Below, one piece after another: positions 1 to 6,098 of a DNA stretch of 6,615 nt. This stretch comes from an uncultured Bacteroidota bacterium (lineage in GTDB: Bacteria; Bacteroidota; Bacteroidia; Chitinophagales; Chitinophagaceae), in the NCBI GenBank assembly GCA_903906615.1, contig CAIVKT010000496.1:1-6615 (forward strand). The letters run 5' to 3'. The first letter of the stretch is position 1; every line of letters starts with the position of its first letter. Both the position numbers and the translations under genes were made by a program. The notes beneath the pieces are model-generated. The model was not told the DNA's origin, did no database searches, and saw nothing but the letters and a program-made list of their open reading frames with translations.

Positions 1-3000
1 AACCAGGTAGAGTATGACTTCGTAGTTCGCCCCGGCGGCAATGTGGCTGATATACGCATAGCTTATGATGGCGCAACAGCGCTGGGTATCAACGGTGATG
101 GCAGCCTGTATGCCAATACCCCAATGGGCAATGTAGCAGAAAAAACACCTGTGGCTTTTGAAACCGCTACAGGCAAAACAGTCGCATCTCGCTTTGTATT
201 GCACGACAATGTAGTAAGCTTTGCCACAGCCCCGCACAGCGGCGCGCTCACCATAGACCCCACTTTATCATGGAGCACCTATCTGGGCGGCGCAGGCGAA
301 GATGAGATCACAGGCGTGGCTGTGAGTGGCGGCAATACTTATGTTTGCGGCTTCACTGCCAGTAACGGACTGGCTACTTCAGGCGCTTACCAAACTGCAT
401 TTGGCGGTGGTACTTTTGATGCCTTTGCAGCCAAGTACAACAGCGCAGGCATACTGCAATTCTGTACTTACTTTGGCGGCACTGCTGCCGACCAGGCCAC
501 CAGCATAGCATTAGATAATACCGGCGCTAACTTTTATGTGGCCGGCAACACAGCTTCCGCAGGCGCTACTTTAGCCTCAGCCGGGGCTTACCATACTGTA
601 AACGAAGGTGGCGTTACCGATGGCTTCCTCCTGAAACTGAGCGCTACCACCGGCCTGCGCCAGTGGAGCACCTTCTATGGCGGCACAGGTACCGATGTGA
701 TCAATGGCGTAGCCACTGATGCTTCCAACAATGTATACATCACCGGCCAAACAGCCAGCACCACACTTATTGCCTCTTCGGCAACTGTGTACCAGCGCAC
801 CCTCAGCGGCACTAATGATGCGTTTATTGCGAAATTCAATGCGGCAGGCACTATACAATGGTCTACCTACTATGGTGGCACCTCGCAGGATAACGGCCTG
901 GGCATTACCTGCGATGCCAGCAGCAATGTGATCATAACCGGGCAAACGAATAGCACGATCAGCATAGCCTCTGCCGGCGCTTTCCAAACTGCGCTGAGCG
1001 GCACTAATGATGGCTTTATTGCCAAGTTCAATACCTCAGGCACGAGGGTGTGGGGCACTTATGTAGGCGGCACCGGCTCTGAACAGGCCAACCATGTAGC
1101 CTGCAATACGACCAACAACAGCATCGCTATCAGCGGCAACACTACCAGCGCCACGGGCCTTGCCAGCACAGGCGCTTACCAAACCACCTATGGCGGCGGT
1201 GTGCAGGATGCCTTCCTGGCTGATTTCGACTCTACCGGCGCACGCAACTGGGCAACTTATTACGGAGGCACCTCGCTCGACTATGGCCAGGCTGTATGCT
1301 TCGACGCGCATGGCGATGTCATCATGGCCGGTGGCACATTCAGCGCCACAGGTATATCCAGCGCATCAGGCTACCAGCCTGCTATTGCCGGCGACTATGA
1401 TGCCTTTGTTACTAAGTTCACAGCGCTGGGCCAGCGCATATGGGGCACCTACTATGGCGGCACATTGTACGACTATGCTAATGGCGTAGTAAGCGATGCC
1501 AACGATAAAATAACTATAGCTGGCTATACCACCAGCACCGCAGGCATAGCTACCTCAGGCACCAGCCAAACCACTTATGGCGGCGGTATATACGATGGCT
1601 TTATAGCACAGTTCAATTCAGACCTCATCGTACTGCTCAATACACCATTTACGGATACACTGGCCTGCGCCGGTGGCACATTCCTGGTGCCCTATACCGT
1701 ATATCCATCCACATCGGCTTTTACTGCGGGCAATGTATTCACCGTGCAGCTTTCTAATGCGGCAGGCAGCTTTGCTACTCCCGTTTCTATCGGTTCTTTG
1801 TTAGCTACCGGCTCCGGCACTGTTACCTGCACCATACCGGCGCTTACTGCCACAGGCACAGGCTACCGTATACGCATTGTGGCCAGCACACCTTCATTTA
1901 CATCGCCCGATGATTTTTACAACATACACATCGTCAACTCTATCTCTGCCAGCACGGCATCGGCAGTTACACCTACCTGCGTAGGCCAGACGATATACCT
2001 GTTCGATACAGCGCCTTACACCATTGCTACTTATAGCTGGACAGGCCCTGCAAGCTTTGCATCTGCTGCACAAAACCCCACAAGGCCCTCTGCAACGCTT
2101 ACATATGCAGGCACCTACACTGTAACAACGGTGCATAACGGTTGCCCGGCAGCTTCCTCTACTGTAGATGTTGTTGTTAACTCTGTTATACCACCGGCTC
2201 CTGCCCCAACCGCAGGCGTAGGCTGTGCAGGTAGCAACATCACACTTTTCGCTAACCCGGATACTACCGCGCCACTTACCTTTGCATGGGTAGGGCCAAA
2301 CAGCTTCACCTCCTCTTTACAAAACCCTACTGTACTGTCTTCCACCACAGCAAACACAGGTGACTACTTTGTATCTGATACGCTGGATGGCTGCCCATCT
2401 GCACAAACCTATGTGCATGTAAATGTGTTGCCGATCATACCTGTTTCGTTAACAATAACCGCTTCGCCCGGCAATACCATATGCGCCGGTTCTTTGGTGA
2501 GCTTTGCGGCAGCACCGGTGAATGGCGGCATCACCCCTACTTACCAATGGATGGTCAATTCAGCGCCTGTAGTTGGCGCTGTATCAAGTACATGGGCAAC
2601 CTCTACACTCGCCAACCTGGATGACGTGTATTGCATCATGCACAGCGATGTGGTTTGCCCATCACCAATACAGGACACCAGCAACAAGATCATTATGGAT
2701 GTGATCGACAACTCGCCTGCGGTATATATCTCGGCAAGCCCCGGCATATATGTAAGCCCCGGGTCGTCTATCACCTTTAGCTCTACTACCTACAATGTAG
2801 GTACCGGCGGCACCTACCAGTGGTTCCTCAACGGTGTTGCCGTTGCCGGCGCTACCAACAGCACCTACGTGCTGTCCGGCGTCAATACGGCATACACTGT
2901 GAGCCTGCAGGCTACCAGTACCCTCAACTGCGCAGTACCCAACTATGGCACCAGCAACACCCTGCATGTAGGCACCAACGTAGGCGTGGCCAATGTAACT

Positions 3001-3267
3001 GCCGCACTGGACAATATCGCATTGTACCCTAACCCCAACAATGGCACGTTTACAGTGAAAGGAGCAGTTGCAGGCAGCAGCACATCAGCTATAGACCTCG
3101 AAGTGACCAACATCCTCGGCCAGGTGATCTATACAGGCCAGGCGGGCATCAGCCAGGGCATTATGGATAAAAACACGGCATTACCCGCAGTTGCAGATGG
3201 CATTTACTTCCTCCGCATCACACAGGATGGCGCCAGCAAGATCATGCGCTTCTCGGTACAACACTAA
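1..3267 (+). CDS. SBBP-repeat / Ig-like surface protein with T9SS sorting domain (5' end missing)
   Basis: The frame is open from base 1, so this is the C-terminal 1088 residues of a longer protein; residue 1 here is the codon at 1-3. Residues 1-90 resemble the conserved domain that precedes SBBP repeats in this family (EYDFVVRPGG near the start, then IDPTLSWSTYLGG). Residues 91-540 hold seven repeats of 63-67 residues, each starting like W-S/G-T-Y-x-G-G and later showing GAYQT and DAFxAKF-type signatures; seven blades would suit a beta-propeller. Residues about 541-647 look like a beta-sandwich (FTVQLSNAAGSF, YRIRIV), followed by four Ig/PKD-like units (about 648-728, 729-811, 812-903, 904-993) with paired cysteines. 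The tail (about 1006-1088: YPNPNNGTF, NILGQVIY, GIYFLRI) is a type A T9SS sorting domain, so export to the cell surface or medium is expected. Ligand and role are unknown; adhesion is a guess. It ends in tandem TAA codons. Confidence 0.93.
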   Translation, partial: NQVEYDFVVRPGGNVADIRIAYDGATALGINGDGSLYANTPMGNVAEKTPVAFETATGKTVASRFVLHDNVVSFATAPHSGALTIDPTLSWSTYLGGAGEDEITGVAVSGGNTYVCGFTASNGLATSGAYQTAFGGGTFDAFAAKYNSAGILQFCTYFGGTAADQATSIALDNTGANFYVAGNTASAGATLASAGAYHTVNEGGVTDGFLLKLSATTGLRQWSTFYGGTGTDVINGVATDASNNVYITGQTASTTLIASSATVYQRTLSGTNDAFIAKFNAAGTIQWSTYYGGTSQDNGLGITCDASSNVIITGQTNSTISIASAGAFQTALSGTNDGFIAKFNTSGTRVWGTYVGGTGSEQANHVACNTTNNSIAISGNTTSATGLASTGAYQTTYGGGVQDAFLADFDSTGARNWATYYGGTSLDYGQAVCFDAHGDVIMAGGTFSATGISSASGYQPAIAGDYDAFVTKFTALGQRIWGTYYGGTLYDYANGVVSDANDKITIAGYTTSTAGIATSGTSQTTYGGGIYDGFIAQFNSDLIVLLNTPFTDTLACAGGTFLVPYTVYPSTSAFTAGNVFTVQLSNAAGSFATPVSIGSLLATGSGTVTCTIPALTATGTGYRIRIVASTPSFTSPDDFYNIHIVNSISASTASAVTPTCVGQTIYLFDTAPYTIATYSWTGPASFASAAQNPTRPSATLTYAGTYTVTTVHNGCPAASSTVDVVVNSVIPPAPAPTAGVGCAGSNITLFANPDTTAPLTFAWVGPNSFTSSLQNPTVLSSTTANTGDYFVSDTLDGCPSAQTYVHVNVLPIIPVSLTITASPGNTICAGSLVSFAAAPVNGGITPTYQWMVNSAPVVGAVSSTWATSTLANLDDVYCIMHSDVVCPSPIQDTSNKIIMDVIDNSPAVYISASPGIYVSPGSSITFSSTTYNVGTGGTYQWFLNGVAVAGATNSTYVLSGVNTAYTVSLQATSTLNCAVPNYGTSNTLHVGTNVGVANVTAALDNIALYPNPNNGTFTVKGAVAGSSTSAIDLEVTNILGQVIYTGQAGISQGIMDKNTALPAVADGIYFLRITQDGASKIMRFSVQH
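271..1620 (+). repeat. Seven tandem SBBP repeats within the surface-protein gene
   Basis: Repeat units begin at about 271, 463, 664, 859, 1051, 1249 and 1441, giving periods of 192, 201, 195, 192, 198 and 192 bp, with the last unit ending near 1620. The unit boundary is the codon for Trp (Cys in unit 2) before S/G/A-T-[YF]-x-G-G. Units are diverged at the DNA level, so this is an old protein-domain repeat and not a recent slippage array. Unit 2 opens with CTYFGG and so lacks the Trp. Boundaries are my reading of the motif spacing; blade assignment in a propeller is inference. Confidence 0.85.
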
Positions 3268-3291
3268 TAAAACAACAGCTATTCTTTATTA

Positions 3292-3324
3292 CTTGCCCCG
3301 GCCCGCAGCCGGGGCAAGCTTTTT
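3292..3324 (+). terminator. Rho-independent terminator after the surface-protein gene
   Basis: A perfect 11-bp stem (CTTGCCCCGGC at 3292-3302 with GCCGGGGCAAG at 3308-3318) encloses a 5-base loop and is followed after one C by five T residues (3320-3324). It starts 22 bases after the second stop codon of the large gene. The GC-rich stem plus T-run is a classic intrinsic terminator on the plus strand, and it separates this gene from the downstream pair starting at 3518. Confidence 0.9.
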
Positions 3325-3360
3325 GTATGAATAGCTTAATAAATGTCATTCTCCGTTATC

Positions 3361-3430
3361 GAACGACAACAATATCATCGTGAGCCTGTCGAACAACAAC
3401 ACTGTCATCGTGAGCCTGTCGAACGACAAC
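3361..3430. repeat. 30-bp tandem direct repeat, about 2.3 copies
   Basis: Units lie at 3361-3390 and 3391-3420, with a third 10-base start at 3421-3430. Each has GAAC(G/A)ACAAC, a variable middle, then TCATCGTGAGCCTGTC. The two full units differ at only a few positions. The stretch just upstream (about 3346-3360) may be a decayed further copy. It is noncoding spacer after a terminator. The core resembles dispersed intergenic repeats that I recall from bacterial genomes, but I could not check this. Confidence 0.8.
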
Positions 3431-3440
3431 TTATTCCTCG

Positions 3441-3466
3441 CCCGCCGAAGCTTCAGCGAAGGAGGG
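3441..3466. repeat. GC-rich imperfect inverted element
   Basis: The 26 bases begin CCCGCC and end GGAGGG, which pair with one mismatch. The centre holds the palindrome GAAGCTTC and, overlapping it, a small CTTC-AGC-GAAG hairpin. It directly follows the 30-bp repeats and contrasts with the A/T-rich tract after it. It looks like a REP-type or other dispersed intergenic element. No T-run follows it in a form that would make it a good terminator. Its function is unknown. Confidence 0.5.
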
Positions 3467-3472
3467 AACCTT

Positions 3473-3504
3473 TTAACTAATTAACCAATTAACCTATTAA
3501 CTAA
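3473..3504. repeat. Four tandem 8-bp A/T-rich units (TTAAC[CT][AT]A)
   Basis: The exact octamer series is TTAACTAA, TTAACCAA, TTAACCTA, TTAACTAA, ending 13 bases before the ATG at 3518. The units keep strict 8-bp register with variation only at positions 6 and 7. The placement directly upstream of the start means it lies in the leader or promoter region of the CxxC-protein/thioredoxin pair. Whether it affects expression cannot be told from sequence. Confidence 0.75.
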
Positions 3505-3517
3505 TTACCTTTACCAT

Positions 3518-3829
3518 ATGGATGAAATGACAACAGTAACCGAAGTAATAGCCCACCTGCGCAAAGAAGGCTATCTACAGGATTTTAACCTGCAACAAAA
3601 TTGCCTCGTATGCAGCGATGGTGGCTACAGTGTTTTTCACAACGAATTTGTGATAGACAAAGTATACCGTTTTGAAGGCGACAGCGATCCTGCAGATGAA
3701 GCCACTGTATACGCCATATCCAGCCCCAAGTACGGCATCAAAGGCATATTGGTGAACGGCGCAGGCATTTATACCGATGGGCTTACCGACGAAATGCTGG
3801 ACACACTACAGATGAACAAAAACAAATAA
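3518..3829 (+). CDS. Small conserved Bacteroidota protein of unknown function with CxxC motif
   Basis: This is a 103-residue soluble protein without signal peptide or membrane segment. Recognisable blocks are an N-terminal helix-like stretch (TEVIAHLRKEGY, residues 8-19), DFNLQQNCLVC (22-32, with a CxxC at Cys29/Cys32), then VIDKVYRFEGDSDPADEATVYAISS and KGILVNGAGIYTD toward the C-terminus. I recognise it as a short family common in Bacteroidota. Members are, as I recall, sometimes labelled phosphoribosylpyrophosphate synthetase; nothing here supports that, since the protein is about a third of that enzyme's length and lacks a PRPP-binding loop. The start at 3518 is the first ATG; a second in-frame ATG at 3527 is possible. 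There is no Shine-Dalgarno site, as usual in this phylum. The stop is 4 bp before the thioredoxin start, implying cotranscription and perhaps a redox link. The function is not known to me. Confidence 0.88.
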   Translation: MDEMTTVTEVIAHLRKEGYLQDFNLQQNCLVCSDGGYSVFHNEFVIDKVYRFEGDSDPADEATVYAISSPKYGIKGILVNGAGIYTDGLTDEMLDTLQMNKNK

Positions 3830-3833
3830 CGCT

Positions 3834-4136
3834 ATGCAAAGCTTCAGCGAAATAATCAAATCAGAGAAGCCCGTGCTGGTAGACTTCACCGCTACCTGGT
3901 GCGGCCCATGCAAAATGATGGCGCCCATACTGCACGAAGTAAAGACTGCCATAGGCGACAAAGCCACCATCATCAAAATAGACGTGGACAAGAACCCCGA
4001 AGTATCCGGGCAATTCCAGGTGCAGAGTGTTCCCACGCTCATTATCTTCAAACAAGGCAAAGTAATGTGGCGCCAATCGGGAGTCGTACAGGCAAAAGAA
4101 TTACAGCAGGTTTTGAATAACGCAATTTTGATCTAA
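3834..4136 (+). CDS. Thioredoxin
   Basis: The 100-residue protein is a near-complete thioredoxin fold, slightly shorter than the usual 105-110 residues. It shows VDFTATWCGPCK (residues 16-27) with the redox pair Cys23/Cys26, the buried Asp17 equivalent ahead of it, and the cis-proline loop SVPTL (Pro67). FKQGK follows, as in canonical members. It would reduce protein disulfides in the cytoplasm using electrons from thioredoxin reductase. No signal peptide is present, so it is not one of the exported TlpA/ResA-type proteins. It begins 4 bp after the preceding small CxxC protein, so the two are probably translated from one mRNA; no promoter is visible between them. Chromosomes of this group often carry several thioredoxins, so I give no trxA symbol. 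Confidence 0.95.
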   Translation: MQSFSEIIKSEKPVLVDFTATWCGPCKMMAPILHEVKTAIGDKATIIKIDVDKNPEVSGQFQVQSVPTLIIFKQGKVMWRQSGVVQAKELQQVLNNAILI

Positions 4137-4207
4137 GGGCAATATTGCTCAGATGAAGTATAAACATACTACACATATAATTAGTGTGTTGCGAAAGAAT
4201 TTTGAAC

Positions 4208-4888
4208 CTACTTTTTATTTGTTTCAAACATCTTTAGGGTGTACCATTTATCCCCTTCGTAATGTATGTAAACAGTAATGTGTTTTGCAGCATTAGTAAG
4301 GTATGCTGATTGATCTTGCATCTCCGGTTGCTGTCTCAACCTCCTTTCCAATGTATTCATTGCTCTCGTTGAACTCTTGTTATACACATACCCCGCCGAT
4401 TTCAGTTGTGCAATGATCTTATCTTCCAGTTCGTATTCGTGAACTCTTAACGTAATGCTACTGATCTTTTTATCAGCATGGAATTCTGCTGTTACAAAAC
4501 CTTCTGATTTCAGTCTTTTGAAAACAACACTGTCATATACCTCATTATCCGGCTTACCGTATTCATAGGTTAATTCAAATTCAGGAATATCATGTTCTTG
4601 TGTCTTGTCGTTGTATTCATAATAACTCTTAACCCCTCCTCTGCTCCACATATTAAATACCGATTCAAGGTCTTTCACCGTATGGTGTGGAGAAAGCATG
4701 AATGATTGTAGCCAAACGATATTTCTTGAGAATTTACTATTACCTCGACCCCATACCTTGTCATCTTTCTGTATATCAACTGGTGGTTTGTACTCTTTTA
4801 TAATAGCAAGAGTTACTGAATCATCCCAATTTTGCGCTTTACTTACAAAGCATAAGAATACCAATCCTATAATCAGTAATTTTTTCAT
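4208..4888 (-). CDS. Exported protein of unknown function, A/T-rich gene
   Basis: The protein has 226 residues when started at MKKLLIIGLVF (ATG at 4888-4886). An in-frame ATG five codons upstream (4903) would add MQSTV and spoil the compact signal peptide, so I prefer the inner start. Residues 1-18 form a Sec signal (KK, hydrophobic core, VSKA then QN), with signal peptidase I cleavage likely before Gln19; there is no lipobox. The mature part is polar and charged, with no transmembrane segment and no T9SS tail. Two segments look alike: VFKRLKSEGF followed by a strand-like ISSITLRVH, and IIAQLKSAGY followed later by HITVYIHYEGDKWYTLKMF, which may be an internal duplication. Base composition is about 36% G+C in sampled lines, clearly below the flanking genes, hinting at transfer or weak selection. 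I do not recognise the family. The gene converges on the thioredoxin gene. Confidence 0.8.
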   Translation of the reverse strand: MKKLLIIGLVFLCFVSKAQNWDDSVTLAIIKEYKPPVDIQKDDKVWGRGNSKFSRNIVWLQSFMLSPHHTVKDLESVFNMWSRGGVKSYYEYNDKTQEHDIPEFELTYEYGKPDNEVYDSVVFKRLKSEGFVTAEFHADKKISSITLRVHEYELEDKIIAQLKSAGYVYNKSSTRAMNTLERRLRQQPEMQDQSAYLTNAAKHITVYIHYEGDKWYTLKMFETNKK

Positions 4889-5004
4889 TACAGTAGATTG
4901 CACTAAGCTAATAAAATAATAGTTTCAATAATAATTTTGTAACCGTTATGTGGAACTATATATGGTGAGTCGTTTGTAATCCGTAATTTATAGTATTTAT
5001 TGCA

Positions 5005-6006
5005 TTAATACCTGAAGTAGATCTCGGTGGCGCCGAAGCCATACTTACCGCTCCATTCGTTTTTAAAGCGGGCTATCTCCGGTATCTTTTTGAGTACGGC
5101 ATGTACTTCTTCGCGCAGGCGGCCTTTACCCAGGCCATGTATCACTACCATGCGCTCCTGCCGGTGCACGAGGGCCAGCTGCACATAGTGGCGCAGTGTA
5201 TCCATTTGTATCGTCAGCATCTCAGCATTAGACAGGCCGCGTGTATTTTCTATCAGCGATTCTATGTGTAGGTCTATCTCATATTTACCCGATTCGATGG
5301 TGCGGGTAGTAACCACAGGCACAGCCGCTTTGGGCGGTGGGGGCGGCATCCATTGATCTATATCTTCTTTCTTTTTCTTGGGGGCAAAATCTTCTATAAG
5401 CGGGTAAGCAAAAGTAGGCTCATTGTTCTGCATCATCTGCGTGATGTGCTCAAACAGTTTTTGCGGGCGTATGCGCAGTATGCCATCTGCTGTTTCCATC
5501 AACTCGTTGGTGGTATCCGTAAGCTGCCAGTGAAAGCGTGGCTGGTCATTCATATCCGGGTAGGTAATGCTGTGAATGTAGATGTTACCAAAGCCATGCA
5601 GCGTACCCTCGTGCTTGAATTCACTTTTGTGGGCAAATTGCACATCATACACAAACTTCACCGGCTGCGGCAGCTCATTGAGCAGGTATACCTGTACCAG
5701 CTCCACCACATCTTCTATACCATCAAACTTATACACCGGCATAAAGGAGAGGTATACCCCGCGCGCCATGCGCTGCTTCCGCTCTGTTATACGTTCTACG
5801 GGCAACTGCTCCGGCAGCGTTCCCTTTTTCTTTTTGGCCTTGTCGGTAAACCATTTGAGGTAGGGATGATCCACCTCGTTCATATGCACCGGGAAGGTGG
5901 TCTTGCCCACCCTTACCTCTATCATATCATTATTGATATAAGCAGTTACATGGCCTTCTTCTCCACTACGCAGCAGTATTATCGGGTCCCCTATTGAGAA
6001 TTTCAT
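5005..6006 (-). CDS. DUF2027-like Smr domain protein
   Basis: This 333-residue cytoplasmic protein starts MKFSIGDPIILL, an SH3-like opening (GD, GEEGHV) typical of Bacteroidota proteins that pair a DUF2027-type N-terminal region with a C-terminal Smr domain. Residues 1-200 are the N-terminal region, with KAKKKK near 56-61. A charged, proline-rich linker follows (KKKK about 210-213, PPPPP 221-225). The Smr domain spans about 242-333, with IDLH (Asp245, His247) and HGLGKG (His290 onward). Smr domains in MutS2 and stand-alone SmrA/SmrB proteins act on DNA or RNA, and some cleave mRNA or branched DNA. Here there is no MutS ATPase, so the MutS2 label sometimes transferred to such proteins would be wrong. 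The exact substrate is unknown. The start at 6006 is the first ATG of the frame. It lies downstream of rdgB on the same strand, with 92 bp and a hairpin between them. Confidence 0.9.
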   Translation of the reverse strand: MKFSIGDPIILLRSGEEGHVTAYINNDMIEVRVGKTTFPVHMNEVDHPYLKWFTDKAKKKKGTLPEQLPVERITERKQRMARGVYLSFMPVYKFDGIEDVVELVQVYLLNELPQPVKFVYDVQFAHKSEFKHEGTLHGFGNIYIHSITYPDMNDQPRFHWQLTDTTNELMETADGILRIRPQKLFEHITQMMQNNEPTFAYPLIEDFAPKKKKEDIDQWMPPPPPKAAVPVVTTRTIESGKYEIDLHIESLIENTRGLSNAEMLTIQMDTLRHYVQLALVHRQERMVVIHGLGKGRLREEVHAVLKKIPEIARFKNEWSGKYGFGATEIYFRY

Positions 6007-6040
6007 ATGCTTATTGTTACCTGGTCATTTCGTATCGTTC

Positions 6041-6073
6041 AGATTTGACAACTTTTAAAAAGTTGTCAAATCT
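6041..6073. repeat. Perfect 14-bp inverted repeat between rdgB and the Smr gene
   Basis: AGATTTGACAACTT (6041-6054) pairs perfectly with AAGTTGTCAAATCT (6060-6073) around a 5-base TTAAA centre, and A-T pairs could shorten the loop further. It lies 25 bases downstream of the rdgB stop and 34 bases upstream of the Smr start on the minus strand. Neither strand has a T-run after the stem, so it is not a textbook intrinsic terminator. It could still end or attenuate rdgB transcription, protect a processed 3' end, or serve as an operator. I recall similar hairpins in other Bacteroidota spacers, unverified. Confidence 0.85.
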
Positions 6074-6098
6074 TAGACCCTTACATTTTCATAACATG

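Noticed and set aside
43..45. GTG as start codon of the large surface protein
   Set aside because: The frame is open upstream to base 1 and those codons encode VEYDFVVRPGG, which matches the conserved region before SBBP repeats. The gene is truncated by the window edge.
577..987. 136-residue open frame antisense to the SBBP repeats
   Set aside because: It is a by-product of the repetitive G+C-rich coding strand; no family features are seen.
3361..3430. Short CRISPR array
   Set aside because: Units are directly adjacent with no unique spacers of regular length, and no cas genes are present.
3506..3513. TACCTTTA as a Bacteroidota -7 box (TAnnTTTG)
   Set aside because: The final base differs, it sits only 4 bases before the ATG, and no TTTG-like -33 box lies at the right distance.
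4137..4150. GGGCAATATTGCTC just after the thioredoxin stop as a terminator
   Set aside because: The stem is very short with a G-T pair and a tight loop, and no T-run follows.
4886..4888. Lipoprotein signal in the exported protein
   Set aside because: The only cysteine in the signal (VFLC) lies inside the hydrophobic core and does not fit a lipobox; VSKA-QN fits signal peptidase I better.
4903..4910. TAGCTTAG (minus strand) as a -7 box for the exported-protein gene
   Set aside because: It matches five of six defined positions, but the nearest TTG upstream is only 15 bases away, too close for the usual spacing; not supportable in such A/T-rich DNA.
5353..5997. 214-residue open frame on the plus strand opposite the Smr gene
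   Set aside because: It is antisense to a gene with clear family motifs, has no recognisable domain, and its composition follows the opposite strand's codons.
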